Positions 31,930-43,891 of a stretch of DNA of 64,000 nt are shown here, piece by piece; position 1 is the first letter of the stretch; every line of letters starts with the position of its first letter. The notes under the pieces were generated by a model, which worked only from the letters and a program-made list of their open reading frames with translations, was not told the DNA's origin and did not search any database. Source of the DNA: Kappaphycus alvarezii (lineage: Eukaryota > Rhodophyta > Florideophyceae > Gigartinales > Solieriaceae); NCBI GenBank assembly GCA_002205965.3, contig NADL03000666.1:930001-994000 (forward strand), given 5' to 3'. A program made the position numbers and the translations under genes.

Positions 31930-32535
31930 CAGGATATTGGAGAGTCTGTAAATGAGGCCGAGTCATGAGATACTACCTCACAGGGCTGGTGCGAGGCCAG
32001 CCGTAAGGCATGCTGCGTTGGACGAAACCGTTGCCGCAGTGTGTCTTTTCGTAAGGACAGATCACACCCACCCGAAGGTCTCCATGGCTCGTATGGCGAC
32101 GTGCCTAGCCACCTCGCCGAGCACCGCGGATGCGTCCGGGTGCCACCCGCCAAGAGTGGATATCGGCACTGGGATCATCGGGACCTAGCATGCGTGGTGA
32201 TGAAGTCTTGATACCTCCTGAACTTTGAGGCTTTCGCGGCGTTCAGAAATGTAAAGGGGTTGACGCAACGGGCCCGTGTGTTGGAGGGAGCAAGTGGACT
32301 TACGAATGTATCGTCGAAAAAGTCTGTCCCTCCGGTGCTCCCTATAGCATTGATGTCTGGCCTTGTGCGGTGTTGGCCATTGGGACGGGGCTCCATGACC
32401 GAGTGTCGCGCGGCCTTTGCTAGGTCCGACGTGAGGACCGTAAAGCAACTCAAAGTGTACTGTACTTCAGAAGCAAATACCTTCCACAACGCGCGTGAGC
32501 GTCTCTGGGCTCACTTCTCTGACTCTCCCCTCTAA
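31930..32535 (-). mobile_element. LINE family 2, 3' fragment, opposite orientation
   Basis: The minus strand reads DLAKAARHSVMEPRPNGQ, RTRPDINAIGSTGGTDFFDD, TFVSPLAPSNTRA, then in another frame STLGGWHPDASAVLGEVARH and SNAACLTAGLAPAL. It is the same endonuclease and 3' region as 30785-31650. The two copies therefore face each other tail to tail. Confidence 0.7.
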
Positions 32536-33098
32536 ACCACTCAAGCCAACAACTGCAGAGCTTCAACATTTCACCATTCTCGTCGTCGCGCTCTTCTTTG
32601 CGGTTTGATGTGACATATCTTGCCAGGTATTGCTCACGGTCAATAGCGATTGTTTCTACCAACCGTAGTGAGTTTGTTGCAGCAGACCGAGAGGGCACGG
32701 GAATGCTAGTTTGTTTTGAATCGGCAGTCGGCAGTTGTTAACAGGTCATCTTGGATTTCTTGAAGGCATACTGGTTGATACGGTCTGTAAGGAGTTGATC
32801 CTGTGACGGGTTTGAGTACCAGTTTATTTGCGAATATGCAGTAACTACGCAATGACTGAGTACCAAATAAGCGCGGGCAATTTAAAAGAGGCTACAGGCC
32901 TGTTGAATATTTACAATACTGTATATTTACTTTGGTGGCCAATAATTGAAATAAAATACATGTTTCAGTATTTATAGGTAATACCCACTATATGGGGCTA
33001 TCACTTCAAAAACCTTGTCAATACTGTATTCGCTACAGTTTGCAGTAAAAAGTGGCTTTTCTGCATTTCCTCAATATTTTATTGAGATTTCCGCTAGC
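32536..33098. other. Transition from GC-rich to AT-rich sequence
   Basis: No gene. Base composition changes visibly around 32.6-32.9 kb from GC-rich to AT-rich and stays AT-rich to the end of the window, apart from small islands. Confidence 0.6.
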
Positions 33099-36000
33099 TA
33101 CAGATGGCCATGGTTTGACCGCTAAACAGTTAGGTTTGCGATGCATTACAGAAATATAGAGTCGGTCGCATTCAATGGAGACACGCCACCAGTTAGTTCC
33201 AAAAAAGAACTAGGCAGTTCAGTCCGTAACATTTCAAACCGTCAGTCCTATCGTTCACTTTTCCGGTTCGATGGTTTGGCGTCTGATCAGTTCATCGATG
33301 ATGGCGATGACGTCTGATCAGTTCATCGATGATACACCAAAAAACTATTGATAACCCATATCGGCTGTAAAAATTCTCGGGGGGGACTTTATCCACCTCA
33401 ACTATTCCTCCGATCCCTCCCCAAAACAATCTCCACCCCTCACAAGATCAACATTTGTACTAAGACCATATAAAGAAATCCAAAAACAAAGCCCCTTCTC
33501 ACCTCAGATGTTTTCACGGCCAAAATAAACGGAAAGGTTCGAAAGAAATGTGTGCGTTGCAAAGTATCCTACTGCATCAACAGTGAACATCGAAACTCAG
33601 GCCCAATGCTAAGAATCACTGGTTTCTACTGGAAAAAATGACAAAAAGCGATTTAAGCATGACATATCGCTACAAAAAAATGTTGAATTACCAAGTGAAC
33701 AGGTATACGCAGGAGCTACACCACGAATGTGTCATTTGGTTTTCAACGCCTCACCACTATTCCCGGTTATTTATAACACTGACTTCACCAAACTGGTTCA
33801 GAGGTTTGAAGAAACCTACATGGTTCTAAGCCATAAGATAACAGTCAAGCGCATCCAGGCATTGCATCGTGATATTCACATCAAACTAAGGTCATTGATT
33901 TTGCGAGCACCGGGAAAAATTTTACTTACACACGATAACTGGTCGTCTCTCGTATTCGGGGGTCATTCAACCATCACAGCACATTGGATTGATTATATGC
34001 GGACATTCAAGTCTGTAGGTTTGGATTTAGTTCGATTCAAGAAGTGCCATACCGGTAAGGTCACCTGCGCTCTGCTACATGAAACGCTTTCGGCTTGGGA
34101 AATTACCATAAAAGTAAGGGAAATAACAACTGCTAATGAGAACGACATGAGTCGCGGTACATACCTTCTGTTTGATCATGTGAATGGTGATCCTGGTTTT
34201 CAGATTACCGACTTTCACGTGCGGTGCATAACGCACGTTTTCAACTTGTCAGTCAGAGATTGCTTCAAAGAAATACATAATCAAGTTGCGAACATCTGGT
34301 ATCTACTTTCCGCAATTAGGTAAACTGTGAAGCGTTGTGATTTATCCGAATCACTGAACCTGGAGCTGGGAATTATGGAAAGTAACTGTGCACTGCCTTT
34401 CCTCGACGTTGAAACGCATTGGTCGTCCACTTTTCTTATGCTTAAAAGAGAAAACAGTGATAAATGCGATTTAAATGCTATTTGAAATAGCATACCTGAG
34501 CTTCAAATTTAAAATTGAGCAAGGAAGAATGAGGGAGGGCTACTAAGGTGTACAAATTTTCGGAGACAGCGGCATAGATAACAGAATTCTCCAGTCATGT
34601 TTTACGTATGTTTCTTTGAGTATGAGCAAGGTTGCGTTTGAACTTTTTCTGAAAAAATGCCGTAGAGCAACCAGCTCTCGTAGTAACACTTTGATTAAAG
34701 TTGCTACATCCATGTTGAGGAAGCTGGAGAGCCACAAAAATTTTGGGTGCTCAGATTTGACTAAATTGGCGAAAATTCTGGACCTTTGTTTTGCGAACGA
34801 CATCATAATTGATTGTAATATTATAATGCATTTTTTTGACAAATTTGGAACCCATTCCTGGTAGTGCATCTTTCAAGAATGACGTAATTAATAATTGGAT
34901 AAATACTTCCGCAACGATGTTTGATCAGCTTTTGAATGAGTGCAGTTTGGACTTCAACGATAATGCTGAAGTAAACAAATTATTAGGGTCACATATTCTT
35001 CTAACAAGGGAGGAGATTCTTGGAATGGTGGAAAACGAATGCAAAACATTTTCAAACATTGAACTGATCGCTTGCGATGTACTAACCTTGCAGGCCTCTT
35101 ATGTGGCGAGTGAATATAAATTCTCACACGCTGGACTCATTGTCGATGATAGAAGTACTGGATTGAGTGATGAGTCTATTAAGTCTTGTGTTTTGTTTAA
35201 ATCTTGGCAAAAGATGGGTTTGTAACTCCGTTGCATATTTCTAATGCAACTCTATAGCTAACAAGGGCAGCTCTGCAAGGATTTATCTTTCCGTAGTGTC
35301 ATCTCACCGTAAGCAACTCAACGTGCTTTGAATGCGTTACAGATTATTTTTTCCCACATTTAGAGTTTAAGTCACTAGCGAGAACAACAGGGACTTGTCC
35401 CCATCTGCAATAGACATCTTTGGTTCCTTGCCATTATTCTGGTCCAGTGATATATCATGAGATTTTGCATTCTGCTCTACAGTAGTGACTGCAAAGAAGA
35501 ATGCAAACTGAAATATAAGGACTTGGCTTATAGAAGCAGGATGCCCCGATATTATGAAATACTTTCGCTCGGTGCAATATTTGTGTTACAATTTTCTTTG
35601 TTGCATTACCGTTTCAACTTGTTTCTCATAAAACATAAGAATGACTTGTAGCATATGCTTCGTAGTATGGAAATATTTACTAAATGCTCTTTGTAGTTCT
35701 AGACTAGTAGCAAAGAACTAAAAAGTGATTTTATTGATCTGACTTCGCAAATGGAAATTAAACTGGGACACCTCACTTTCCGTTTTGTCCGTTCCATGTA
35801 TACCTCTATTATATATTATATAGTTCATACCTGTATAAGGTGCTTTTTAAACCACAATTTTTTAATCGAAGGCCACCGGTGGACCAGACTGCAAAATTCT
35901 AGACTCTGAACTAATTTTAAACCAAGTTTGTATGTTGTTGACAATGGAACATACCACATGTTAACAATTTAGAAAGCAAAAGGTCTTGAAACTCTTCGTT

Positions 36001-36845
36001 CTATGATGTCAATAGGAAAATTAAGCTAAATTGAGGCTTGTTAGAAACAATATGGTCGCAGCATGATTAAGTGTAAAGAAAGAAGCTGACCCAATGAGGC
36101 ATGTCCATGTTTATAAATAGCTTACCACAGTAGCAGATTCGCGCCCTGGTGAAAGAAGCATAATTAAAATGGTATGGTATAAATTTGTGTCCAAATCCAT
36201 TATAACAAAATGGCCGAAATAGTCAAGAGTCATGAAAAATAAGCCTATTGTCTAAACCATTAATTGTCGTTCTGAGAAGCACCTTCTATATCCAGCACAT
36301 ATTTTGTAAAATTTATGCAATAATATGCTTTTACATGGAGGATGTAGTACTGCAGTGTTCCACCACATGCATGAAATAGCCAGGAAATGTATATTAAAAA
36401 ATAACTACCTCCCATTAATACTGCACGTACTGTATATGAGTATATTGGTGTACGTTTCATATCCCTATGGTAACACTGTAGATTTGAGTGCGTTTTATCG
36501 ATCCTGCATGGGCGTAACTGAACAGGCTTTGAAGCGGTTTGATTTTAGCGCGGAATTATTTTATTTTTTATAGGCCCAGGGGATTCGGTTCATGCCGGTT
36601 CGAGCTGATTACTTCTTTCAAGACTGATTAGTTTGAGGTTTTTCTAACTATTTTTATAGGTCAGTTTATCAGAGAATGAGCAAAAAATGGTTCGATCCAC
36701 GCTGCATCTTACGTTAAGAAAAGCGGTCCACTACTCTAATTTTTGACACCGGTTCAGCGTACAAGTGAGCCAACTTTTTCATGATTTGTTTGCCTAGTGC
36801 GAGTTTTCATAAATTTGGATCGTTTTCGGACCATGGCCATCTCTA
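33099..36845 (+). mobile_element. hAT DNA transposon with TIRs and 8-bp target duplication, decayed
   Basis: Terminal inverted repeats: TACAGATGGCCATGGTTTGA at 33099-33118 and, inverted, TAGAGATGGCCATGGTCCGA at 36826-36845 (17 of 20 match). Flanks: CCGCTAGC (33091-33098) and CCATTAGC (36846-36853), an 8-bp target duplication with two changes, as expected for hAT. A 22-bp direct repeat (33281-33302 and 33312-33333, containing TGATCA and ATCGAT) lies subterminally and may be a transposase-binding site. The 3.7-kb length and transposase remnant inside fit an autonomous copy that has decayed. About 1.6 kb at the right end is non-coding. Confidence 0.8.
33511..35225 (+). pseudogene. hAT transposase (BED finger to dimerisation domain), broken
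   Basis: A weak BED-like start near 33511-33637 (KKCVRCKVSYC). Then 33727-34323: RAPGKILLTHDNWSSLVFGG (first catalytic Asp region), HSTITAHWIDYMRTFKSVGL, RCITHVFNLSVRDC. A stop at 34321-34323 is followed by LPFLDVETHWSSTFLML. A frame change leads to LTKLAKILDLCFANDIIID near 34770. The 34836-35225 frame ends with the hAT dimerisation signature: VLTLQASYVASEYKFSHAGL, VDDRSTGLSDESIKSCVLFK. At least three or four frame breaks are visible, plus a stop near 34483. The order matches hAT transposases throughout. Confidence 0.8.
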
Positions 36846-36853
36846 CCATTAGC

Positions 36854-37264
36854 CTGTGCAGTGTGGCGGCAGCGGAGAAAAAACTAAGTTGAAAATGGAC
36901 GTGCTATACAACGGCAACTAAACAGTTGCTGAGAGCCCTCTAAGCTGATATGCAGCGTTCTAAGCAACTATTAACGCGGGATACCGCTGTAGGAGTGTGT
37001 CCCTGGCTTTGGGGAGTTGGTACTTGACACGATTAGTGACTGAGCGTGTGAAAAATGATGAACAGTATATCTAATCAAGGGATAACAATTTTTTATTATT
37101 TGAGAACGGAAAAAATAATACCCAATAAACATTACTCTGAAATAATGAAAAATACAAAATTTTTATTATTTGTATGTGACCACTGTACAGTAGCAAAAAT
37201 TCTGTGCTCACTAGAAGTTCAACCAATTCCTTGCCATGTGCAGTACTGTATAACACAATTACTG
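36854..37264. other. Stretch without recognisable gene
   Basis: AT-rich, with no recognisable domain. GTACAGTA-type strings occur at about 37180 and 37240. Confidence 0.4.
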
Positions 37265-37640
37265 TAATTTCTGTGGAGTCCACTGCCGGATCTGACTACA
37301 CAGACAGTAATTGGGTGCTCCACATCGGCCACGTCCGGTGGGGTATGAGACAAGATAATCATGGCGATGGACGACCATAAAGTGCATCTAATGCCCTGGT
37401 AAATCCGGGCGCGGGCAGCTGGAACCGTAGTGTGCAGCCTCCTCGCAATGCGCGGGAGGAGGTACTCAAAGAGGTGGATAATAGCAGGAGAAGGATCATC
37501 TAGGGAATTAAACCCCAGCGGTTGGAAACCTCAGGTGGGTGCATGGGTGTGCTTTTCGGAGAGAAGAGGTAGACTGCGAGCGAGTTTGCGATCCAAGTCT
37601 CTTGCTTTGTCGTATTTTTCGTGTCAGCTGCACTGTAACC
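37265..37640 (-). mobile_element. LINE family 1 fragment (extreme 3' coding end) in the AT-rich half
   Basis: The minus strand reads KYDKARDLDRKLARSLPLLS, then GFQPLGFNSLDDPSPAI, then ARARIYQGIRCTLWSSIAMI and ILSHTPPDVADVEHPI. The last parts align with ARTRIYQRISSALWSS and HPVSS of the copy at 10.3 kb. It forms a GC-rich island in AT-rich surroundings and ties the two halves of the window to the same transposon pool. Confidence 0.7.
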
Positions 37641-38519
37641 CAACTGATGTCACGCATACAAATGGAAATACAGCTCAATTAAAGCCTCTATATTCATGTA
37701 CATGCCTATATTCTCTGCCGGAGTTAAGGTCACAATAAAACTTCATTCTTGAATGAACGAACAAAAACAATGCAAATATGCTTGAAAGTGTATCAGGTGC
37801 AATTTTTGCATTTTGACTTGTAGCCAAAATTCGATTCCTTTCCCTTCATAATTCTCTTTTCTTGACTGAGTCATGTTAGATCCCATACCCTTCAATACAT
37901 AAGCTATCACCTGAAGATTCTTCCGATGAACCTTCCTATCACTGAATTGCATGTCTTCGTAACTGTTCTGAATAAATAGGTCACTCAATCTACAGTGTAA
38001 TTCATTTGCGGGCATATATTGTCACGGATTCACCGGGATCTCTTATAAGTTTACAGGACTCGAAATGAAGAATAGCGAGCAAAGTAGTGTTAACTCTGAT
38101 CAACGACTCCTTAAATCTCATGTCTTTCTGATAGCATTGGTTTTGACCATTAATCATGGCGCATGAATCATATCGTATCTCGCACATATCGGAAATATAC
38201 TTTTCAGAACTTTCAAGTTTCCAGTGGATACCTAAAGATATCCATCTTTCCTTGTGAATTGGATTTATTATCCTATTAAGACTAAAATTCTGAAAAAAAT
38301 GTCTTATTTTATTGTGCAATTGCTGAAACGGGTTTCTACTTTCCGTCTTAGGAACGTTTAAAAAATTTTATCCTCGGTTTTCAACCTCAACCTAAGAAAT
38401 AAAATTCGAATGATATTGTTATAGAGCCGTCCTGAAAACATAATTGTACTGTGGTTCCTTATCGAGTACAAATTTAGCTGATTTCTTTTGATGAAAAAAT
38501 GAATCTTTACATATGCCGT
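37641..38519. other. Stretch without recognisable gene
   Basis: AT-rich; the minus-strand frames of 90-105 codons (37743-38015, 38002-38319) show no domain. I see nothing firm. Confidence 0.4.
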
Positions 38520-38524
38520 ATCTG
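38520..38524. repeat. Target-site duplication ATCTG, left of Ty3/gypsy 2
   Basis: Identical to ATCTG at 45128-45132 on the other side of the element: a perfect 5-bp duplication. Confidence 0.9.
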
Positions 38525-39027
38525 TGTGGGGTGTTGAGCGCACAAAAGGTAATCGATGGTTGAACTGTTGGTTGATGCTTCCAGTAAACAGGCCGGAACA
38601 TCAGACCAGGGTTTATATAGAAAAAGTACTCAACACCAGCAGAGATAAATTGTAACTAAACGGTACTGAATTCAAAGGTATTCTAGAAAAAGCGACCCAG
38701 AGGTATCAAACTACAAGGTTCTGAAGGTCCATCAGTATAACAGACAGCAACAGACATCATGGCAAAGTAACATTGGTCCAATTGGCAAGGAGGCATAAAG
38801 TGGTTGCTGATTGGTGGGTGCGAAATGTTTCGAGAACCACGCGAGATAGCCATGATGGATCCATGTCATTGGCGAGGTACAAAGAGGTATGATATTATGC
38901 TTTTACACTGGTGCGTGAGTACAGTGCACAAGTTGCAATGATGTCTTCTTACAGTGTAAATCCTTGGTACAGGTTACCGGAGGGATACTGTCAGGGTATT
39001 TGGTGATTTATGGGCATAATCGCAACA
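38525..39027 (-). repeat. Left (3') LTR of Ty3/gypsy 2
   Basis: 503 bp, TGTGGGGTGTTGAGCGCACA to CGCAACA in plus orientation. By eye it differs from the right LTR at two positions only. Confidence 0.9.
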
Positions 39028-42000
39028 TCACTCCCCCTTACGAAGAAGAATCGCCCCGATTCTTTATTCGTATAGCAGATCTTGACAATTTTTCAGTTCA
39101 TTTTCTGATAGCCATGAGTTCTCGTGATCTGCATATCCTTTCCATTTAATGAGAAATTTTGTTTTTCCGTATTGTTTCTTGTGACTGAGAATTGATTCGA
39201 CTTCGTATTCTTTATGTCCATCTTGAACCTGTATAGGTGGTGGCGGCGGAATTTGGCGATAGAATTCATCTTCAAAGTACGGCTTAAGGAGACTAGCATG
39301 GAAAGCATTGTGATTTCCCCTGTCGATATTGGCTAGGAAAGATTTAAACGGTACGTAACTCCGTTCATATCCTCAGATATTTGAAATGGACCACAAAACT
39401 TTGGGTTCAGTTTTCGAGATCCTGCACCATCTTCAAAAGCTAGGTTTTTTGTGGACAACCAGACTTTGTCACCAACTTTATAAGAAGAAGGTCTTATACT
39501 TCTGTTGACACACAAGGCAGTGGATTCATTTGATTTTTTGATTTGTTCTTGGGCTTTTTTCAGTGATTCTTGCATGTTTTTTAGGAACTGTGCCGCAGCA
39601 GAGTTGTCTGCGGAGAGTAAGTCCAAAGGGACAGTTCTAGGGTGGATTCCATAATTGAGGAAGAACGGAGAGAATGTTGTAGTGGCATTAATAGATGAGT
39701 TGTAAGCAACTTCGAAGTCTACTAAGTATTTGTCCCAATCTGACTTGTCGAAGCTAACAAAAGAACGAATCATTTCTTCGATCTTTCTGTTCATAATCTC
39801 AGATTGTCCATCTGTTTGTGGGTGATATGCTGAAGAAGGGGATATCGTGGTACCCAGAAGGTGGAACAGACTCTTCCAAAACTTGCTCATAAAAATAGAA
39901 TCCCTATCAAAATGATATTCGTCGGAATTCCGTGGTTTCTGTAGACATGATCCTTGAACAGCCTAGCAGTTGAAGGAGCATCTATTTTGGGCTTGGTTGG
40001 TATAATTCTGATCATCTTTGATAATCTGTCAACGACAGTTAAGATGCCATTGTTTCCTTCCGTTGACCTTGGAAGGGGTGTAATAAAGTCCATCGTTATG
40101 TGAGTCCATTTGGTTTTCGGTGGATCAAGAGGTTGTAAAAGACCTGCGGGTTTCTGATTGGATGGTTTTCTCTTTGGCAGTGGCAAGAACGAACGTATCG
40201 AAGTACATCTGTACGAAGGTTTTTCCAGTAAAACTTCGGTGATATTCTATTGATTGTTTTTGAAATTCCCAAATGTCCAGTATTTGGAGTAGAATAGTAG
40301 TCATGTAATAGCTTGACTTTAAATTTTCCTTCTGATACGCAAATATTTCCGTTCCTTAGTAAAAGCAACCCTTTCTTTTCGAAAGGTGCCTTTGGATCTT
40401 TGTATTGGTTTTCAGGTTTTCATCTAGTCTATAATCTTTGGCCAGATCTTCTATCTCAGAATCCGCAAAATAATGTACGGATATATTGTTCGATTCTAGG
40501 TATGTCTTTGTTATCACTTCCTTGAGTAGTTCTCTGTTTCGATGTTTAGGTGAGGGATAATTCTGAGGTTGTCTTGACAGGGCATCGGCAACGATGTTTG
40601 CTTTCCCAGAGATGGGTATAATTTTGAAATCAAAGTTCGCTAATCTTTCCAACCACCTACCTGTCTTTGGGACAGATTGTCCTGGGTCTCGAGGTATCTT
40701 AAAGGGTAGTGATCAGAATGAACTGTGAAAAAGTTTCCGTGTAGGTATGCTCTCCACCATTTCAAGCACTCTACAATGGCCAAAAGCTCTCTCTCATGAG
40801 CGGCATAATTTTGCTCAGCATCATTCAAAGTCCTAGACGCAAAGGCAACTGGTCTTCTGGATTTTGGATCCCCCTGTTCCAACACAGCTCCAATTGCGTA
40901 CTGAGAGGCATCTGTAGTGACATATATTGGAAGTTCAGAGTCAAAAGTTCTAAGGACTGGGCACTGCATAACGATTTCTTCAAGGTCTGGAATGATTTGT
41001 CCTGAGTAGCTGTCCACAGAAATGAAACGTTCTTCGTCAGCTCTGTAAGAGGTTTAGCAACCAATGAGCATCCTCTTATGAATCTTCTGTAATAGTTGAC
41101 GAGTCCTAAGAATGACTGAATCTGTTGCTTGTTCTTTGGTGAGGGCCATTCCATGACTGCCTTTATCTTGTTGGGATCCACAGCATTCCCTCTTGACAGA
41201 TTACATGTCCAAGATACTCGACTTCTTTAACACCGAAGACACATTTTGACAATTTTGCGAACAGATTCTCCTTCCTAAGAATCTCTAGTACTATATCAAT
41301 GTGTTCTAAATGTTCTTTCCATGTATTACTGAAGATGAGAATGTCATCTAAATAAACGATAACGAATACATCCAGGACATCTTTGAATGTCGTTCATGAG
41401 ATTCATAAAAGTTGCTGGTGCGTTGGTCAATCCAAAAGGTAGTACGAGAAATTCAAAATGTCGTATCTGGTCGAAACGCTGTGAGAGAGATTGAAGATTC
41501 CTCCAGTCTGATCTGATGGTAACCCATCCTCAGATCTATTTTCGAGAAGTACCTGGCTCCGTTAAGTCGATCAAAGATATCATCGATGCGCGGCAGGGGG
41601 TAGCTGTTTTTTACAGTAAGCCGATTAAGTGCTCTGTAATCCACACACATACGCAAACCGCTGTCCTTTTTCGTTACAAAGAGTATTGGCGTTCCCCAGG
41701 GGCTTTTGCTTGGTCTAATGAATTCACTCTCTAGTAGATCATCTAGTTGTTTACGAAGCTCCATCATTTCTTTTCCTGAAAGTCTGTAGAGACCCTTTTT
41801 CTGTGGCTTAGCATCTTTTTCCAATTCGATCTTGAAATCATACTTTCGCTTCGGAGGAAGGCCCTTCGGAAGTTTTTCCGGGAAAACGTCTGTATACTTT
41901 TTCAGTACACATTGAATATCTTCTGGGTAAGAATCTGGAACATTTGGATTTGAGTCTAGTGGTCGAATTAGCACAGCATAAGTGCTACATTTTTTCTCCA

Positions 42001-43544
42001 AATCAGTAAGTACTGAGTTTGCAGAAACGAAAGGGTGCTTTGTCATTTCATTGGCAGTGACGGAGTATTTTTCACCCTTGTGGTTGAAAGAAACTTGATT
42101 GCTTGAAGAGTCGATAATTGCTCTATGGGCTCCACACCATTCCTTTCCTAGGATTGCATCATATCTTTGAGGGGGCTCACGGCGAAGTACAGCGGTTCTG
42201 TGCATTTCTTTATTTGGACGATTGCCGGACCGGCTGTTTCTCTCAACTTCTGGTTAGCACCGTTCGCCATTTCGGCAAGCTCTGCTGATTCTCTTCTTTT
42301 AATCTTATGGTAATCGCAGAACAATTCACTGAGGAAATTGATCTCACCACCTGGGTCGATGAGAATTTTTGCTGGTCCATTGGAAATGACTCCTTAACAA
42401 TAAGAAGTCCTCTATGATTTCGTTGGAAAGTTGGGGTTGGTGTTCCCCTAAATGCTTCCTGGGATCTTATTGTTGAAACAATAAGATTTCTGTCATCCAG
42501 AACTGATTGAGGACCTTCAGTCAGTTCCTTCGGGCTTTTGGGCAGTTTTTTGCAATGTGCCCTCTCTGTCTGCATCTCAAGCAGAGGCCTTCACGTATGC
42601 ATCTCTCACGTTCTGCTTGATCCAATTTCGGTAAGTTAACATTTGAGGACTGTATACCCGTTTCATTTCACGTTCCCAATTTCATGGGCACAGGAGCACT
42701 ATTTCCAGTACTTGAACTTCCGTTCAGCGATTTTGTACTCGATTTGTTGTTACCTAACGGCCCTGAACGCCTGTAAGCAGCTTCGATTCTTTCCGCATCT
42801 GCCATTAAATCAGAAAGCTTAGAGTATTCTTTCGTGCATAAGGCTTTCCAAATGTACGGTTTCAGGCCGCGTGAATAGCGATCAATCTGATCTTTGACTC
42901 CTATGTCTGGTATATCCAACAATATTTTGTTAAAATCTTCATTGAACGCAGTAACGTCTTTAACTTGTTTCCAGCGAGCCAGCTTGTCTCGGGCGATTTT
43001 TTCCTTGTTTAACGTCTCGAAGCGATTGAGAAGGGCAGTCTTCAGTTCCTTCCATGTTTGAATCTCCTCCCCGCGGCGCTCTTGGAATGGACCATCCACC
43101 ACTCATGGGCATTTCAGAGAGATAGCTTAGTGCAATGTTCATGGTAGCTTGCCCATCTGCTTCACCAAGAAATTCTGCATCTGCTCGCACCAGCTCCCGA
43201 CGGACCCTTTTCCGCTGAATGATCCCGGCTTATTCTTCTTAGGGGCGTCCTTGGTTTCGCTTTGACCATTTGAGCTACCGGCATTGATCCTGACGAGAGA
43301 AAGCTCATTCTCGAGAGCTCCCACCTTGCGAGCAGCGTTATTGAGCTGATTCTGTTGTGCGGAGATCTGGTTTGAGCCTCTGACAGCTGGCGTTGAAGTT
43401 CGCTTACAGCTTGTGCCAGAGACTCTACAGTAATGCCCGAAGTTTCCATTGTCTTTTCCTATTGGTCGAAAGAGTCACACGTGTAGTTTTGGGTTTTTTT
43501 TCTTTAAATAGAATTTTTTGAAATTGGCCAGTAAGAATCGGTAT

Positions 43545-43856
43545 GCACTGTGGCCGAGTTGGCTAGACCAGCGAAAGACCAGTGAGAGGTCTCGAGTTCG
43601 AATCCCATTCGATAACTTGGGAAAGTTGATTTTCTCTGACGTAAGGGTTGACGCTAGTCACGTCGGGTGTGCAATAGTAGCCCTCCTTCCGATGCTTTAC
43701 AGAACGGTTGTTTTCCTGTCTAGAACCTGGCGGCGATACGGGCTTACAAGCCCTACTGCAAGGAACTAGGGAAAGCGAGTTCGTAAGGAAGCCACAGCGG
43801 GAGGTTGAACACAGCACAAACGAAGTCGGTTGAAAAAGCGACTTTTGGAGTTTTTC
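43545..43856 (+). mobile_element. tRNA-derived SINE-like insert
   Basis: Pol III promoter boxes on the plus strand: A box TGGCCGAGTTGG (43551-43562) and B box AGTTCGAATCC (43595-43605), spaced as in a tRNA gene. The head resembles tRNA-Ser or tRNA-Leu, but its acceptor and T stems do not pair properly, so it is not a working tRNA. A unique body of about 230 bp follows, then a small stem (AAGTCG/CGACTT) and a T5 run at 43851-43855 that could end Pol III transcription. It lies antisense between the zinc-finger frame and gag of the LTR element. No target duplication is evident. Only one copy is seen in this window. Confidence 0.55.
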
Positions 43857-43891
43857 TTGCTTCCTCTTCCCTTAATTTATTCAAATTTTAA

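Noticed and set aside
43545-43620. Functional tRNA-Ser or tRNA-Leu gene
   Set aside because: A and B boxes are present, but acceptor and T stems do not pair and the anticodon arm is shortened; a SINE-like head fits better.
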